This document shows, one piece after another, positions 26,029 to 34,126 of a stretch of 44,709 bases of DNA (positions within the stretch are counted from its first letter, which is position 1; every line of letters starts with the position of its first letter). This DNA is from a virus. Below the pieces are notes generated by a model, which ran no database searches, had not been told where the DNA came from, and was given only the letters and a program-made list of their open reading frames with translations. The stretch spans positions 1-44,709 of IMG/VR virus record IMGVR_UViG_3300029985_000069; one strand, given 5' to 3'. A program made the translations under genes and the position numbers.

Positions 26029-28142
26029 TGCCAGCAAAATCATTCGAGAAAACGTATCCATTTAATATGCTGGGATTCGAGACTTCAAAAGTCGCGGGTT
26101 CGGAGCATCTTGGTAACTGTGTTTTCTGCGGTAAACCTAAGTGTTACATTAACGAAGAAACCGGTAAGTGGTCGTGCAAATCTGGAGGCTGTATGGCCGA
26201 AGGAAATGTTTACACTTATATTCAGAAATACTATGACGATGTTTGTGTCACACCTTCTGACGATCCTACTTGTCTAAAAAAGTTTTCAGAACTGTCTGAA
26301 AATAGAGGATTCTCAGTCGATGAAATGATCGAACTTGGTGGTGTCAAATACTCCCAAGATTTAGAGCGTTTTATCATGCCTGTTCGTAACGAAAAAGGCG
26401 CGATTGTAAACCTCCGCATCTATCTCCCTGGAAAGAAGACATACTCGTTGACGGGTTTGAAGCTATTTCCAGACGGTCTAAAACAGCTTAAAGATCATCC
26501 AGATTGGGACGTCTATATTGTAGAAGGAGAATGGGATGCCATTGCCCTTAGACTTGTGCTTCAAAGTGCCAGCGTAGATGCGATTGTAATTTGCATTCAT
26601 GGTGCCGGAGTTTTCGCTAAAGAATGGGCGATTCATTTCAAGGGTCGAAACATCATTTGTTGCTACGATGGTGACGTTGCAGGTGAGCAGGGCAGAGATC
26701 GTGTTCACAGCAAACTTTTAGGCATTATAGAATCGTTCAAATATGTCAAATGGCCGAAGGATTTACCTCCCGGTTTTGATATGCGAGATTTTTATCGAAG
26801 AGCGGGCACTTTTGTGATCCTTTCTGAGATGATTGAGAACTACGAATACCCCGAAGAAAGAGTAGGCGTAGTTGTCGAGTTTCCGAAGCTAATAGATGGT
26901 GGTCGTCCGTCGTTCGAAAGTGTGATCGAAAAGTATAGCGAACATTTGAAGATGACTCCTGATATGAAAAAGGGGTTAAAACTAATGTACGCTATCTGTA
27001 TGGCGAAGAACATAAAGAGCATACCTGTTTGGCTTCATATTGTTGGTCCTGCGGGATGCGGAAAGACAGAACTTTTGATGACTTTAGACCAAACAAGTAA
27101 CGTCGAAATTCGATCAACAATTACGTCCAAATCTCTCGTATCTGGTTTCTCTCTTCCAGGAGGGCGCGACCCCTCACTTTTGCCAATGCTTTTTGGTAAA
27201 ACTTTTGTCATTAAAGACTACACAGAAATTCTCCAAATGAACAAGACGGAGAAAGATGAAGTTGATAGCATCTTGCGAGGTGCTTATGACGGAGTTGTTA
27301 CTAAGCAATTTGGTAACGGAATTATGCGACACTATGAAGGAACTTTTAACGTCCTAACTGGTGTTACTCAAGAGATTTTTCGCGAGGCCCATACGTCCCT
27401 CGGTGAACGCTTCTTAACCTATCACATGGTTAAGGGTGTTGGAATGGACTACGATGACGTAATTAGAGCTGCTTTAAGTAACTCAGGAAAAGAAGCTGTA
27501 ATGCGAACTGAATTGTGCGAAATGGCAAAGCAATTTTTGTCGTTTAGTTTTGAAGCAAAAGACATTCCTTCCCTGGACAAAGATTACGAGGAAAGAATCA
27601 TCAAACTTGCGCAGGTTGTGGCCCCACTTCGAGGTAGTGTAGCGAGAGATTTTAGAGGAGAAAATATCCTTTATAATCCTCAGCATGAAACGGGCACAAG
27701 AATTGCTAAACAGTTGAAGATTATTCTCATTGCTTTAGGTGTCTGCAATGAGGACCTAAAAGTATCCGAAGAAGATTGGGAGATTATTGTTCGTGTGGCC
27801 CTAGATTCTTGTAAGGGTTTTACGCTCAATGTTGCAGTTCATATTGACTCAAATCCTCATGCTACTTTGAGAGAAATTTCTGACGCTGTAGGTCTTCCAT
27901 TAACGACACTGAGAAACGTCATGGAAGATATGACAAGACTTGGTTTCTTATTTACCATGAAAGTGGACAAAGAAGAACGAGGACGACCGGAGCTAGTTTA
28001 CAACTTCACAGATAGCGCAAGACGTAACTGGGATGGTGCAAATTTAAGCGTAGCTAAAGACTTAAAAACTGAAAAGCCAAAACAGCACATGAAGTTTAAG
28101 AAACAGAGCGTACTTTTGCTCAAACGGGCAAAAACTGCTTAA
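26028..28142 (+). CDS. Primase-helicase
   Basis: A 704-residue fusion. Residues 31-55 form a zinc finger (Cys31, Cys34, Cys50, Cys55). A TOPRIM domain follows, with VYIVEGEWDAIAL near residue 163 and IICCYDGDVAGEQG near 210. A AAA+ helicase domain has Walker A VGPAGCGKTEL near 339 and a Walker B region KTFVIKDYTE near 400. The C-terminus (about 600-650) is a winged helix (LREISDAVGLPLTTLRNV), then a basic tail. It would prime and unwind at the fork with the polymerase encoded just upstream. Element R2 begins at its stop codon. Confidence 0.9.
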   Translation: MPAKSFEKTYPFNMLGFETSKVAGSEHLGNCVFCGKPKCYINEETGKWSCKSGGCMAEGNVYTYIQKYYDDVCVTPSDDPTCLKKFSELSENRGFSVDEMIELGGVKYSQDLERFIMPVRNEKGAIVNLRIYLPGKKTYSLTGLKLFPDGLKQLKDHPDWDVYIVEGEWDAIALRLVLQSASVDAIVICIHGAGVFAKEWAIHFKGRNIICCYDGDVAGEQGRDRVHSKLLGIIESFKYVKWPKDLPPGFDMRDFYRRAGTFVILSEMIENYEYPEERVGVVVEFPKLIDGGRPSFESVIEKYSEHLKMTPDMKKGLKLMYAICMAKNIKSIPVWLHIVGPAGCGKTELLMTLDQTSNVEIRSTITSKSLVSGFSLPGGRDPSLLPMLFGKTFVIKDYTEILQMNKTEKDEVDSILRGAYDGVVTKQFGNGIMRHYEGTFNVLTGVTQEIFREAHTSLGERFLTYHMVKGVGMDYDDVIRAALSNSGKEAVMRTELCEMAKQFLSFSFEAKDIPSLDKDYEERIIKLAQVVAPLRGSVARDFRGENILYNPQHETGTRIAKQLKIILIALGVCNEDLKVSEEDWEIIVRVALDSCKGFTLNVAVHIDSNPHATLREISDAVGLPLTTLRNVMEDMTRLGFLFTMKVDKEERGRPELVYNFTDSARRNWDGANLSVAKDLKTEKPKQHMKFKKQSVLLLKRAKTA

Positions 28143-28270
28143 AGGAACTGATTTTGGTTCCGGTTTTTCTCAAAACAGGGGGGTCTAGGGACATGGACGA
28201 CTAAGAACACACTAGGTACCGGACGGCTGAAAGAACCCTCAGACCGTTCGAAGTACCTGCCGGTGGTATC
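28139..28270 (+). repeat. GC-rich structured element R2
   Basis: It starts at the primase stop with TTAAAGGAACTGATTTTGG, close to the start of R3, and has GGACGACTAAGAAC (28195-28208) and CCCTCAGAC (28236-28244), both shared with R3. A stable stem is visible: GGTAC (28215-28219) with GTACC (28253-28257), and inside it ACGGCTGA with TCAG-A-CCGT. The stretch to 28326 has no gene. Near its 3' end AAAAAGTTGCAATAAGGAG supplies the ribosome site of the next gene. Confidence 0.65.
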
Positions 28271-28326
28271 GGACCGGACATCGCCAGCCGAAACGGGTCA
28301 AAAAAGTTGCAATAAGGAGAATCCGA

Positions 28327-28908
28327 ATGAAAATTGGTACATTTATTGAGTGCGCTTTGCGAACGAATTTATCACAAGAACAGTACGGCAAATGTCACGA
28401 AAATATTCAAGACAAAGTTGTTCTGGCTTTCAAGCTAAAAAGACTGATTCAAATGTCGGTCGCGCTTGGAGTTTTTGCAGACGAAGTGAAGCGAGAAATC
28501 TTCTATTTGAAAGACACAAATAAGGAGACACTTCCGGCATTCTTAGACGAACTTCAAACTGGCTTTACAGTTGAGGAATGCTCTAACATTCATCGTGGAC
28601 TTTTGGGACCAGGATTTACAGTATTTCATTCAATCATTGGGTTGCTTACAGAATCCTGCGAATTAATGGAAGTTATGGAGGCGTATCTTCTGGAAGGAAA
28701 GACACTTGATCTTTCGAATCTAATGGAGGAGTTTGGAGATCAAAATTGGTATCTTGCTACGGGTGTAAAAGGTATCTCTGAATTTGCCGGATTTAGTCCG
28801 GAAGTTATTGCTGATAAAATCCTGGACGACAACATCGAAAAATTGATGAAAAGGTATCCGGAGAAGTTCACTCCAGAAGATGCCTTGGCACGAGCAGATA
28901 AGGAGTAG
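28327..28908 (+). CDS. MazG-like nucleotide pyrophosphohydrolase
   Basis: A 193-residue protein. The C-terminal half has the all-alpha NTP pyrophosphohydrolase signature: ESCELMEVMEAYLL, then LMEEFGDQNWYL (the E..E...E..D metal set), then LDDNIEKLMKRYPEKFTPEDALA, the usual MazG-like ending. The N-terminal 100 residues are helical. Such phage enzymes hydrolyse (d)NTPs or alarmones. The ribosome site AAGGAG is strong. Confidence 0.85.
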   Translation: MKIGTFIECALRTNLSQEQYGKCHENIQDKVVLAFKLKRLIQMSVALGVFADEVKREIFYLKDTNKETLPAFLDELQTGFTVEECSNIHRGLLGPGFTVFHSIIGLLTESCELMEVMEAYLLEGKTLDLSNLMEEFGDQNWYLATGVKGISEFAGFSPEVIADKILDDNIEKLMKRYPEKFTPEDALARADKE

Positions 28909-28911
28909 TAA

Positions 28912-29112
28912 GTGAACCCAAATGATTTACTAGGCACCAAGGTCAAAGCGACCAAAATGTATAACAGCGGATTTGCCAAAGGAAATCCTGAAGTTGTTGG
29001 CGTTCTAATCAGATTTATTGACGGGCATGGATCAGGTTACGCAATTTATGATCGCAACCACAAAAAACCAGTCAAAGTTAGAGAAGATTCTATCGTATCG
29101 TTTACGGAGTAA
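28912..29112 (+). CDS. Unknown small protein
   Basis: A 66-residue basic protein starting at GTG, three bases after the MazG-like stop, with Gly-rich beta segments (GVLIRFIDGHGSGYAIYDR) that could form an SH3-like barrel. No family is recognised. It is tightly packed between MazG-like and ThyX genes. Confidence 0.65.
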   Translation: MNPNDLLGTKVKATKMYNSGFAKGNPEVVGVLIRFIDGHGSGYAIYDRNHKKPVKVREDSIVSFTE

Positions 29113-29115
29113 CAA

Positions 29116-30174
29116 ATGTTTCATACAGAAATTCTAGCAGATTCGATATATAAAGGTAGTCGTTTAGTCACGTTTACCGCTACCTTTCCACGGTCTATTT
29201 TGACTGAGTTTTATACTCATGCATTGGACCCCGTTTGTGTACGAAAAAACCTATCATCAAGTCGAGCAATTCCGACGGCCAAACTTGTCGATATGATTAT
29301 CACGGAACCTTTCGTTCCAAACTTCGCACTAAATAAGCCTGGAATGCAGGCCGGCGATCCCCTGGAAGAACATGATAAAGATGCTGCCGAAGCTATGTGG
29401 GAAAGTCACAAACTTACGACGCTTCAAGTCGTTGGCGATTACCAGAACATGAAGGTGCATAAGCAGTACGTCAATAGACTACTAGAACCTTGGGTGTGGT
29501 GTACGGCAATTATCACCGCAACTGACTGGACCAATTTCTTTGCTCAAAGATACCATTCAAAAGCCGAACCTTCTTTCCAGAAAATTGCTCGGATGATGTG
29601 GGAAGCAATGGAAAAATCAACTCCTAACGAGCCTGAAAAAGAATACAATCCTTTAAGTTTTGAATTCTGGCATCTGCCTCTATGTGCAGAAAAACAAGAT
29701 TGGCAAGATATTTTAAGATATTTAAGCTACGAACCTGTAAAGTCTGAGCTAACTAATAATTTCAAAGAAGTTACTGAAATAGCTAAGAAAGTTTCTGCTG
29801 CAAGATGCGCTAGAGTTTCTTATCTAACGCATGAAGGAATTCGGGACATTGAAGAGGATCTAAAACTCTTTGAATTTCTTACAACAAATAATCCTGGTCA
29901 TTGGAGTCCTTTGGAGCATCAATGTACGCCGGCAAAGTTCGAAGAAATGTCTTGGAAACCAGAGCAACTAGCAGTTCACTATAAACTAGGAGGAAATACT
30001 TTCTTTCTTGAAGATCGCCCAGTAGAACTTCAAAACCTCAGAGTAGACGGTATTTGTATTGCTCCAAAGCGGGGCGAGTTAGGCTACGTCGGAGCATACA
30101 GAGGTTGGAAGCCTTTTAGACACGAATTTCCTGCTGAGATTCACACAACGTTCACACCACCAGACGAGGATTAA
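29116..30174 (+). CDS. thyX: Flavin-dependent thymidylate synthase (ThyX), phage-type
   Basis: The 352-residue protein has a central ThyX core with FFAQRYHSKAEPSFQKIARMMW (Arg145, His147), the phage variant of the RHRxxSxNExSxRY flavin motif. RCARVSYLTHEG and HWSPLEHQCTP follow, the latter being the usual second conserved region, and WKPFRHEFP lies near the end. It converts dUMP to dTMP with folate and FADH2. It is longer than bacterial ThyX (about 220-250), with extra N-terminal sequence. GGAG precedes the ATG. Confidence 0.85.
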   Translation: MFHTEILADSIYKGSRLVTFTATFPRSILTEFYTHALDPVCVRKNLSSSRAIPTAKLVDMIITEPFVPNFALNKPGMQAGDPLEEHDKDAAEAMWESHKLTTLQVVGDYQNMKVHKQYVNRLLEPWVWCTAIITATDWTNFFAQRYHSKAEPSFQKIARMMWEAMEKSTPNEPEKEYNPLSFEFWHLPLCAEKQDWQDILRYLSYEPVKSELTNNFKEVTEIAKKVSAARCARVSYLTHEGIRDIEEDLKLFEFLTTNNPGHWSPLEHQCTPAKFEEMSWKPEQLAVHYKLGGNTFFLEDRPVELQNLRVDGICIAPKRGELGYVGAYRGWKPFRHEFPAEIHTTFTPPDED

Positions 30175-30176
30175 TA

Positions 30177-30392
30177 ATGAAGTTTCTACGTGTAACTTTT
30201 GGTGAAGATTTAAGGGTAGCTTTTCACGACGTCAGTGACATTGGTTCTGTCGTGCAAATTGCCCCCTGCCACTGGAGACTTTACTTTAAGTCTAATAACA
30301 CCGAACCGGTCGATTGTTTTGTCTCAGATCAGGACATATATGAGCAGATGGATAAAATCAACTCTGTGCGTGTAATTAAGGACGGCGATTAA
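30177..30392 (+). CDS. Unknown small protein
   Basis: A 71-residue acidic protein starting two bases after the thyX stop, with GAGG upstream. It is predicted to be beta-rich (LRVTFGEDLRVAFHDV, CHWRLYFKSN). No family is recognised. It is the last gene of the rightward replication block. Confidence 0.65.
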   Translation: MKFLRVTFGEDLRVAFHDVSDIGSVVQIAPCHWRLYFKSNNTEPVDCFVSDQDIYEQMDKINSVRVIKDGD

Positions 30393-30415
30393 AAAGTCAT
30401 TATTTAGACGCAATT

Positions 30416-30465
30416 GAGCCCGGTACTTTTCTCTAAAAGAGATTAGTGACCGGGCTCTTTTTTTT
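30416..30465 (+). terminator. Strong terminator of the replication operon
   Basis: GAGCCCGGT (30416-30424) pairs with ACCGGGCTC (30449-30457), with a smaller TCTCT/AGAGA hairpin inside, followed by eight Ts. It works for rightward transcription; there is no matching A-run for the leftward direction. Confidence 0.92.
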
Positions 30466-30485
30466 GTTTTCTTACGGAACTCTAT

Positions 30486-30905
30486 TTACTTGACGAAACC
30501 GGCGGTAATAAAAATACCCCCACCGAACTCTTTTCCGGTGTCCCAAGAACCGACCAAACCGCCACGTAGATAAACGTTAGTTTTTGGTACAGTAATCTTG
30601 CCGGAAAGAGTGATACCGAACGTGCCGGTAAAGTTCGTCAAATCTGCCCTGTCGGACGTCGTTCCTGCCATGATTCCGAAGTCGAGTCCGATACGGTTAA
30701 GATGAGCTATTTGATAGGTCAGAACCGCACCAGCTTTTTTCGGCTTGGCATTGTAGTAGAAACCGGGCGCAGGTTTCTCCAATTTTGACGTAATTGCCGT
30801 AAACAAATCCTGTTCCAGAGATGGCGGCTTTTGAACAGTAGAAGTTTGCCCCAAACATGAGGCAATACAGGCGGCGAAAGCGACACAAAAAAGCGATCGT
30901 TTCAT
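30486..30905 (-). CDS. Predicted lipoprotein, beta-rich (superinfection-exclusion candidate)
   Basis: A 139-residue protein with a signal peptide: Lys-Arg start, hydrophobic core, and IASC at residues 14-17 that fits a lipobox with Cys17 lipidated and no Asp after it. The mature part alternates polar and hydrophobic residues in Gly-rich strands (LDFGIMAGTTSD, VYLRGGLVGSW, GGGIFITAGF), as in small outer-membrane barrels. Phage lipoproteins of this class (for example T5 Llp) block receptors against further infection; that role here is inference. A plain signal peptidase I site after SCLGQ is an alternative. It is the second gene of a short leftward operon. Confidence 0.7.
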   Translation of the reverse strand: MKRSLFCVAFAACIASCLGQTSTVQKPPSLEQDLFTAITSKLEKPAPGFYYNAKPKKAGAVLTYQIAHLNRIGLDFGIMAGTTSDRADLTNFTGTFGITLSGKITVPKTNVYLRGGLVGSWDTGKEFGGGIFITAGFVK

Positions 30906-30906
30906 G

Positions 30907-31209
30907 TTAGGGATTGTTCACGGTAAGGGTGATCGTCGCATCCAGTGATTCCCAGAGCTTTCCGATGATGGGTCCGACGGCGGTAGGAATGTCGATTGGA
31001 AAGTCTGCAATCTGCTGATTATTGAGGATCTGAAATCCATCAACTTCGAGCGATTCTGTAACGGTTTCTGCCGCAGAATTTCCAGCCACACTCTGAGCGA
31101 CAGCGACGTACTTTCCAGTGAGTACCGGAAGTGAGAAATTCAACTTGTCGGTCACCAAGTTAATTGGCTGTGCAAGTTCGGGCGAATTGAGAGTGAGAGT
31201 GATGGTCAT
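30907..31209 (-). CDS. Unknown beta-rich small protein
   Basis: A 100-residue protein, first gene behind the leftward promoter, with GGAG before the ATG. It begins MTITLTLNSPELAQPINL and ends DATITLTVNNP, suggesting that first and last strands pair in one small beta domain. It has no signal peptide. Its stop lies one base before the lipoprotein start, so the two are probably co-translated and may act together. Confidence 0.7.
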   Translation of the reverse strand: MTITLTLNSPELAQPINLVTDKLNFSLPVLTGKYVAVAQSVAGNSAAETVTESLEVDGFQILNNQQIADFPIDIPTAVGPIIGKLWESLDATITLTVNNP

Positions 31210-31270
31210 TTTTATATCTCCTAGCTAGGGATTTTTTGGTCAATTTCCTGGTGGGAAAAGACACAGTAAA

Positions 31271-31299
31271 AGTATACACCATACTTCGAAGTTCGTCAA
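31271..31299 (-). promoter_or_regulatory. Leftward sigma-70-type promoter
   Basis: On the minus strand TTGACG (31299-31294), a 17-base spacer and TATACT (31276-31271). It drives the beta-rich/lipoprotein pair. The -35 overlaps the GTCAA-AC-TTGAC dyad. Confidence 0.8.
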
Positions 31300-31366
31300 A
31301 CTTGACCCCTTTCGGCCCATTTTGACGTTCAAAAAATCATCACTTTTTTTCGTCAAAGTGATTGAC
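31295..31366. promoter_or_regulatory. Cluster of GTCAA/TTGAC dyads between divergent promoters
   Basis: Three inverted repeats lie between the two -35 boxes: GTCAA-AC-TTGAC (31295-31306), TTTTGA-CGT-TCAAAA (31320-31334) and GTCAA-AGTGA-TTGAC (31352-31366). The outer two overlap the leftward and rightward -35 boxes. The rest of the roughly 300-base gap (31210-31512) holds the two promoters, and near 31433 TTGCAATAAGGA, a 12-mer also found before the MazG-like gene. No ORF is credible there. Confidence 0.55.
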
Positions 31367-31391
31367 CTACTGCAAGCATACCTGATATACT
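31362..31391 (+). promoter_or_regulatory. Rightward promoter with extended -10
   Basis: TTGACC (31362-31367), an 18-base spacer and TATACT (31386-31391) preceded by TGA, giving TGnTATACT. It drives the zinc-ribbon gene at 31513 and leaves a leader of about 115 bases. Confidence 0.75.
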
Positions 31392-31512
31392 AAAGTCAAC
31401 CCCTACGAACGGAATCGCAACACGGTACAAAAGTATTGCAATAAGGATTTTACGCAAAAAGTGTTAGGGAATTGAGCCAAAATTTTCATGCCAAATTGAG
31501 GTAAAAAACAGA

Positions 31513-32124
31513 GTGAGTTTTGTCAGAGTAGTTCAGCTTCTATCAGCTAGAAAAATCGTCACTATAAAGAAAACGTCATACGCATTAGTTGACGGTCGAA
31601 TTCATTGGGTAACTGTGATTGATAACGAGGTTAAATTACTCAATCACGATCCTCAAATGACGATCAACCAATTTGCACTATTTTGTGAACAGTTCGACCC
31701 TTCACAAGAAGGTTCTATTTTAGACATTCCGGAAGAACCAGAAATCTACTCAGAAGATTTCGATTATGTCTTCACAAAAATGCCTAGAAAACAAGAATGT
31801 CCTCACTGTCTTACAATGGTGCTGAGAGAGCGCGAAAAAGAACATAGCGCAATCCTACAAGGAAAGTACGCATACTGCCCAGTTTGCGGACAACAATTAT
31901 ATCGTGGATTACGCGCAGATGGGCAGCGTGAAGATGGGTTAGATTTTAACTCAATCGGACACAGAATTTCAGTCAACCATCCACGTATGCCGCGACCCCC
32001 ACAAGAACCGAAACCGAAGGTAGAAAAACCCAAGGAAAAAACAACGGAAGAAATCATGGAAAGTGGCGAACTAAAACCTATGAAAAAGAAGATGAATTTC
32101 GGAAAGTTCAAGGTACTTGTATAG
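31513..32124 (+). CDS. Zinc-ribbon protein of unknown function
   Basis: A 203-residue protein from a GTG start with GAGGT about ten bases upstream. The N-terminal 70 residues are a small beta domain. A zinc ribbon lies at about 95-125 (CPHC and CPVC, 24 residues apart). The C-terminal third is Pro/Lys-rich and disordered (PKPKVEKPKEK) with a basic end. It may be a nucleic-acid or transcription partner. It is alone with a Pro-rich gene behind the regulated promoter. Confidence 0.75.
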   Translation: MSFVRVVQLLSARKIVTIKKTSYALVDGRIHWVTVIDNEVKLLNHDPQMTINQFALFCEQFDPSQEGSILDIPEEPEIYSEDFDYVFTKMPRKQECPHCLTMVLREREKEHSAILQGKYAYCPVCGQQLYRGLRADGQREDGLDFNSIGHRISVNHPRMPRPPQEPKPKVEKPKEKTTEEIMESGELKPMKKKMNFGKFKVLV

Positions 32125-32153
32125 TTCTGCTATAATGAAGATCGGAGGATCAA

Positions 32154-32432
32154 ATGACCCTAGAGAATGAACCACAGAAACCAGCGGATTTGACAGCAGA
32201 AAACGAGACTGCTAACAAGCCACAATCGTCAGGAATTGGTGGCCCGGTAAGCGTTCCGGTAACACCTATTTCACAACCAGTTCCGGAGCCCCCGGCAAAA
32301 GTAGAACCAAAAACCGAAGTTATCAACCTCGGAACACCGGTCGCACCAGCACCGAAACTCCCGGTAAAAGAAACCGTAGTTACCCATCACGGAAGTGAAA
32401 AATTTCCTGGTGACCCCGGTTACGGTAGTTAG
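32154..32432 (+). CDS. Pro-rich disordered small protein
   Basis: A 92-residue protein rich in Pro, Glu, Lys and Val (PVSVPVTPISQPVPEPPAK), with no hydrophobic core, so probably unfolded. GGAGG lies upstream. A TATAAT occurs at 32131-32136 but without a good -35, so the gene is probably read from the 31.4 kb promoter. A bidirectional terminator follows. Confidence 0.65.
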   Translation: MTLENEPQKPADLTAENETANKPQSSGIGGPVSVPVTPISQPVPEPPAKVEPKTEVINLGTPVAPAPKLPVKETVVTHHGSEKFPGDPGYGS

Positions 32433-32446
32433 TCTAATAAACTGAC

Positions 32447-32490
32447 AAAAAAATAGGGCACTCTCTAATTAAAGAGAGTGCCCTATTTTT
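32447..32490. terminator. Bidirectional terminator between convergent operons
   Basis: A perfect 16-bp stem AAATAGGGCACTCTCT / AGAGAGTGCCCTATTT (32451-32466 with 32473-32488), with A-runs on the left and T-runs on the right, so it works on both strands. The stop codon of the RNase H gene lies inside the right arm. Confidence 0.95.
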
Positions 32491-32965
32491 GCTTTGTTTT
32501 AGCAGCCTCTTTTGCCATCGAATCGACTAGCACGGCATGAGAGTTTGAACATCTATGAATTAGATCAAAATTCACCGATTTGAACTCTGCCATTAATTCC
32601 TTAATTCTTGTAGCTCTTTGGTTCCTGACGTGCGCTACTGCCTTTGACGATATAGTTAGCGGCTTAGTTGCTTTAGAAAGTTGACTTACTGCATACGCAG
32701 AATCACTATGAATGATTACGTCTGATTTTGACGGCTTAAAGAATGGAGCAATTCGCTTATCATTCTTGAGTAGTTTTAGTCCTTCTTCTATAGCTAAAAT
32801 TTCCGCTACATTACTGCCACCTTTTCCAAGGTTGACAGAATGCGAAATGGGACCGTCCTTTCCTGGAAGAAGGACGGCTATTCCGCAACCCATAATTGAA
32901 TGAGTTCTTTTCGTGCCATGTTCGTTGTAATGAGAACATGATCCATCGACATAAATCTCTATTAT
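32483..32965 (-). CDS. rnhA: RNase H (RNase HI type) with a non-canonical start
   Basis: With an ATA start at 32965 the product is 160 residues, the RNase HI length. The four catalytic acids are in order: Asp7 in EIYVDGSC, Glu55 in AEILAIEEGL, Asp88 in IIHSDSAYAV, and Asp148 in VDSMAKEAA. The first ATG in frame (32893) would drop the first strand and Asp7. Between the in-frame TAA just upstream and Asp7 there is no ATG, GTG, TTG or CTG. AGGAGG lies six bases before the ATA. The enzyme would remove RNA primers in RNA-DNA hybrids. It ends at the bidirectional terminator. Confidence 0.85.
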   Translation of the reverse strand: MIEIYVDGSCSHYNEHGTKRTHSIMGCGIAVLLPGKDGPISHSVNLGKGGSNVAEILAIEEGLKLLKNDKRIAPFFKPSKSDVIIHSDSAYAVSQLSKATKPLTISSKAVAHVRNQRATRIKELMAEFKSVNFDLIHRCSNSHAVLVDSMAKEAAKTKQK

Positions 32966-32975
32966 CGTCGTCCTC

Positions 32976-33311
32976 CTAAATTATGGACACAGTCCCCTTT
33001 TGATTGAAGAATGGTTTGTCCTTTCTGCCAGGGAGTTGAATGGTTCCGGTAATCTCCAATAACTCTCCCATTAATGCTTCAACTCTTGTGCTAGGAACTT
33101 CATCCTTAAAGTGAACACTCATTGAGTCGTGTACGACGTCGAATCCGTCGATTTCATCTCGGTGTAAATCGACGAATGTCTGCAAGCGTTTTTGTTGCTC
33201 CGAAGCAATCTTTGCGGATACTGCTTGCTGATTGAAAACTTCTACGGTAGGTTTGCCACCATAAATCTGCGAGAATTGCAGTAGTTTTTTCTGACTTTTA
33301 TTTAGGTTCAT
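32976..33311 (-). CDS. Unknown small protein
   Basis: A 111-residue protein with a basic N-terminus (MNLNKSQKKLLQFSQIYGG) and a mixed alpha/beta C-terminal half. No family is recognised. It overlaps the upstream DUF2786-like gene by four bases (ATGA), and its stop lies at the ribosome site of the RNase H gene, so the three are one operon. Confidence 0.7.
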   Translation of the reverse strand: MNLNKSQKKLLQFSQIYGGKPTVEVFNQQAVSAKIASEQQKRLQTFVDLHRDEIDGFDVVHDSMSVHFKDEVPSTRVEALMGELLEITGTIQLPGRKDKPFFNQKGTVSII

Positions 33312-34090
33312 TCAAACGCCTTTGACGGGGATATGTCAACGTCGCCACCGTCCCGGTACCCATCATTATATCCGGTTCCACGTTTCGACGTAAATCGTTC
33401 ACTAACTAGATTCAATCCCTTCTTTTTAGTGAACGCTTTCACGTTCTCTTTTTGTTGTTCGACAGTTTCGGCCACAACTATAGCAAAAGTTGTTTCCGTA
33501 TCTTTGGTTATAAGATCGGTTAAAGTTGACTGCAAACGAACGCAGATTCTTTGCGCGCATCCCTGCTTCCAAGACGCTGTGTATTCTCTAGGTTTCAGAC
33601 CCCCTGGAAGAAACAGTTCCTTCATGCGCAATCGTCGCTGAACATCGTACAGAGCTTCCTTGGAAAGTTCCTCAATCTGAGTTTCTAACCAGTTGTAGAT
33701 TTGAAGTGTAGCAAATCGGTTGTATTCTGTACCGATTAGTCGCATTTTTCTTACCTGAACTTTGCGTCGAGTTCCGCGCACATAACTGTACTCGTTTTCC
33801 CAGTAGCATAAACATCTATCAATACCCGATATAGTATTAATTAAGACATCTTTCCATGCCGATCTATTCGACACTTCTTTGATGGTTTCTTCGCCTACTT
33901 CTTGAGACACGACGGGAACATCTTCTGATGCTATCTTAACCGTCTCAATATCGGACATAGTTAGCCCGTGTTCAATCATCATCTTTTGGGCAATCATTGC
34001 CGCTGATGTTGCTTCTTCTTCTGTAGCACCATTCTCTACTGTTTTTCGAAGCATTGCTTCAAGCCTTTTTAGTAGCTTTTCTTCTGCCAA
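33308..34090 (-). CDS. DUF2786-domain protein
   Basis: I chose TTG 34090 because GGGAGG lies six bases upstream; the longer in-frame start at 34126 would fall next to the terminator stem. The 261-residue product begins with the DUF2786 helix pair (EKLLKRLEAMLRKTVENG, then EEATSAAMIAQKMMIEHGL), followed by a longer helical domain with YNRFATLQIYNWL and EYTASWKQGCAQRI. This family is common in phages and plasmids; its biochemical role is unknown. Confidence 0.8.
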   Translation of the reverse strand: MAEEKLLKRLEAMLRKTVENGATEEEATSAAMIAQKMMIEHGLTMSDIETVKIASEDVPVVSQEVGEETIKEVSNRSAWKDVLINTISGIDRCLCYWENEYSYVRGTRRKVQVRKMRLIGTEYNRFATLQIYNWLETQIEELSKEALYDVQRRLRMKELFLPGGLKPREYTASWKQGCAQRICVRLQSTLTDLITKDTETTFAIVVAETVEQQKENVKAFTKKKGLNLVSERFTSKRGTGYNDGYRDGGDVDISPSKAFE

Positions 34091-34126
34091 TTTAGTCCTC
34101 CCTTCTCCATACATTTTCAAACGCAA

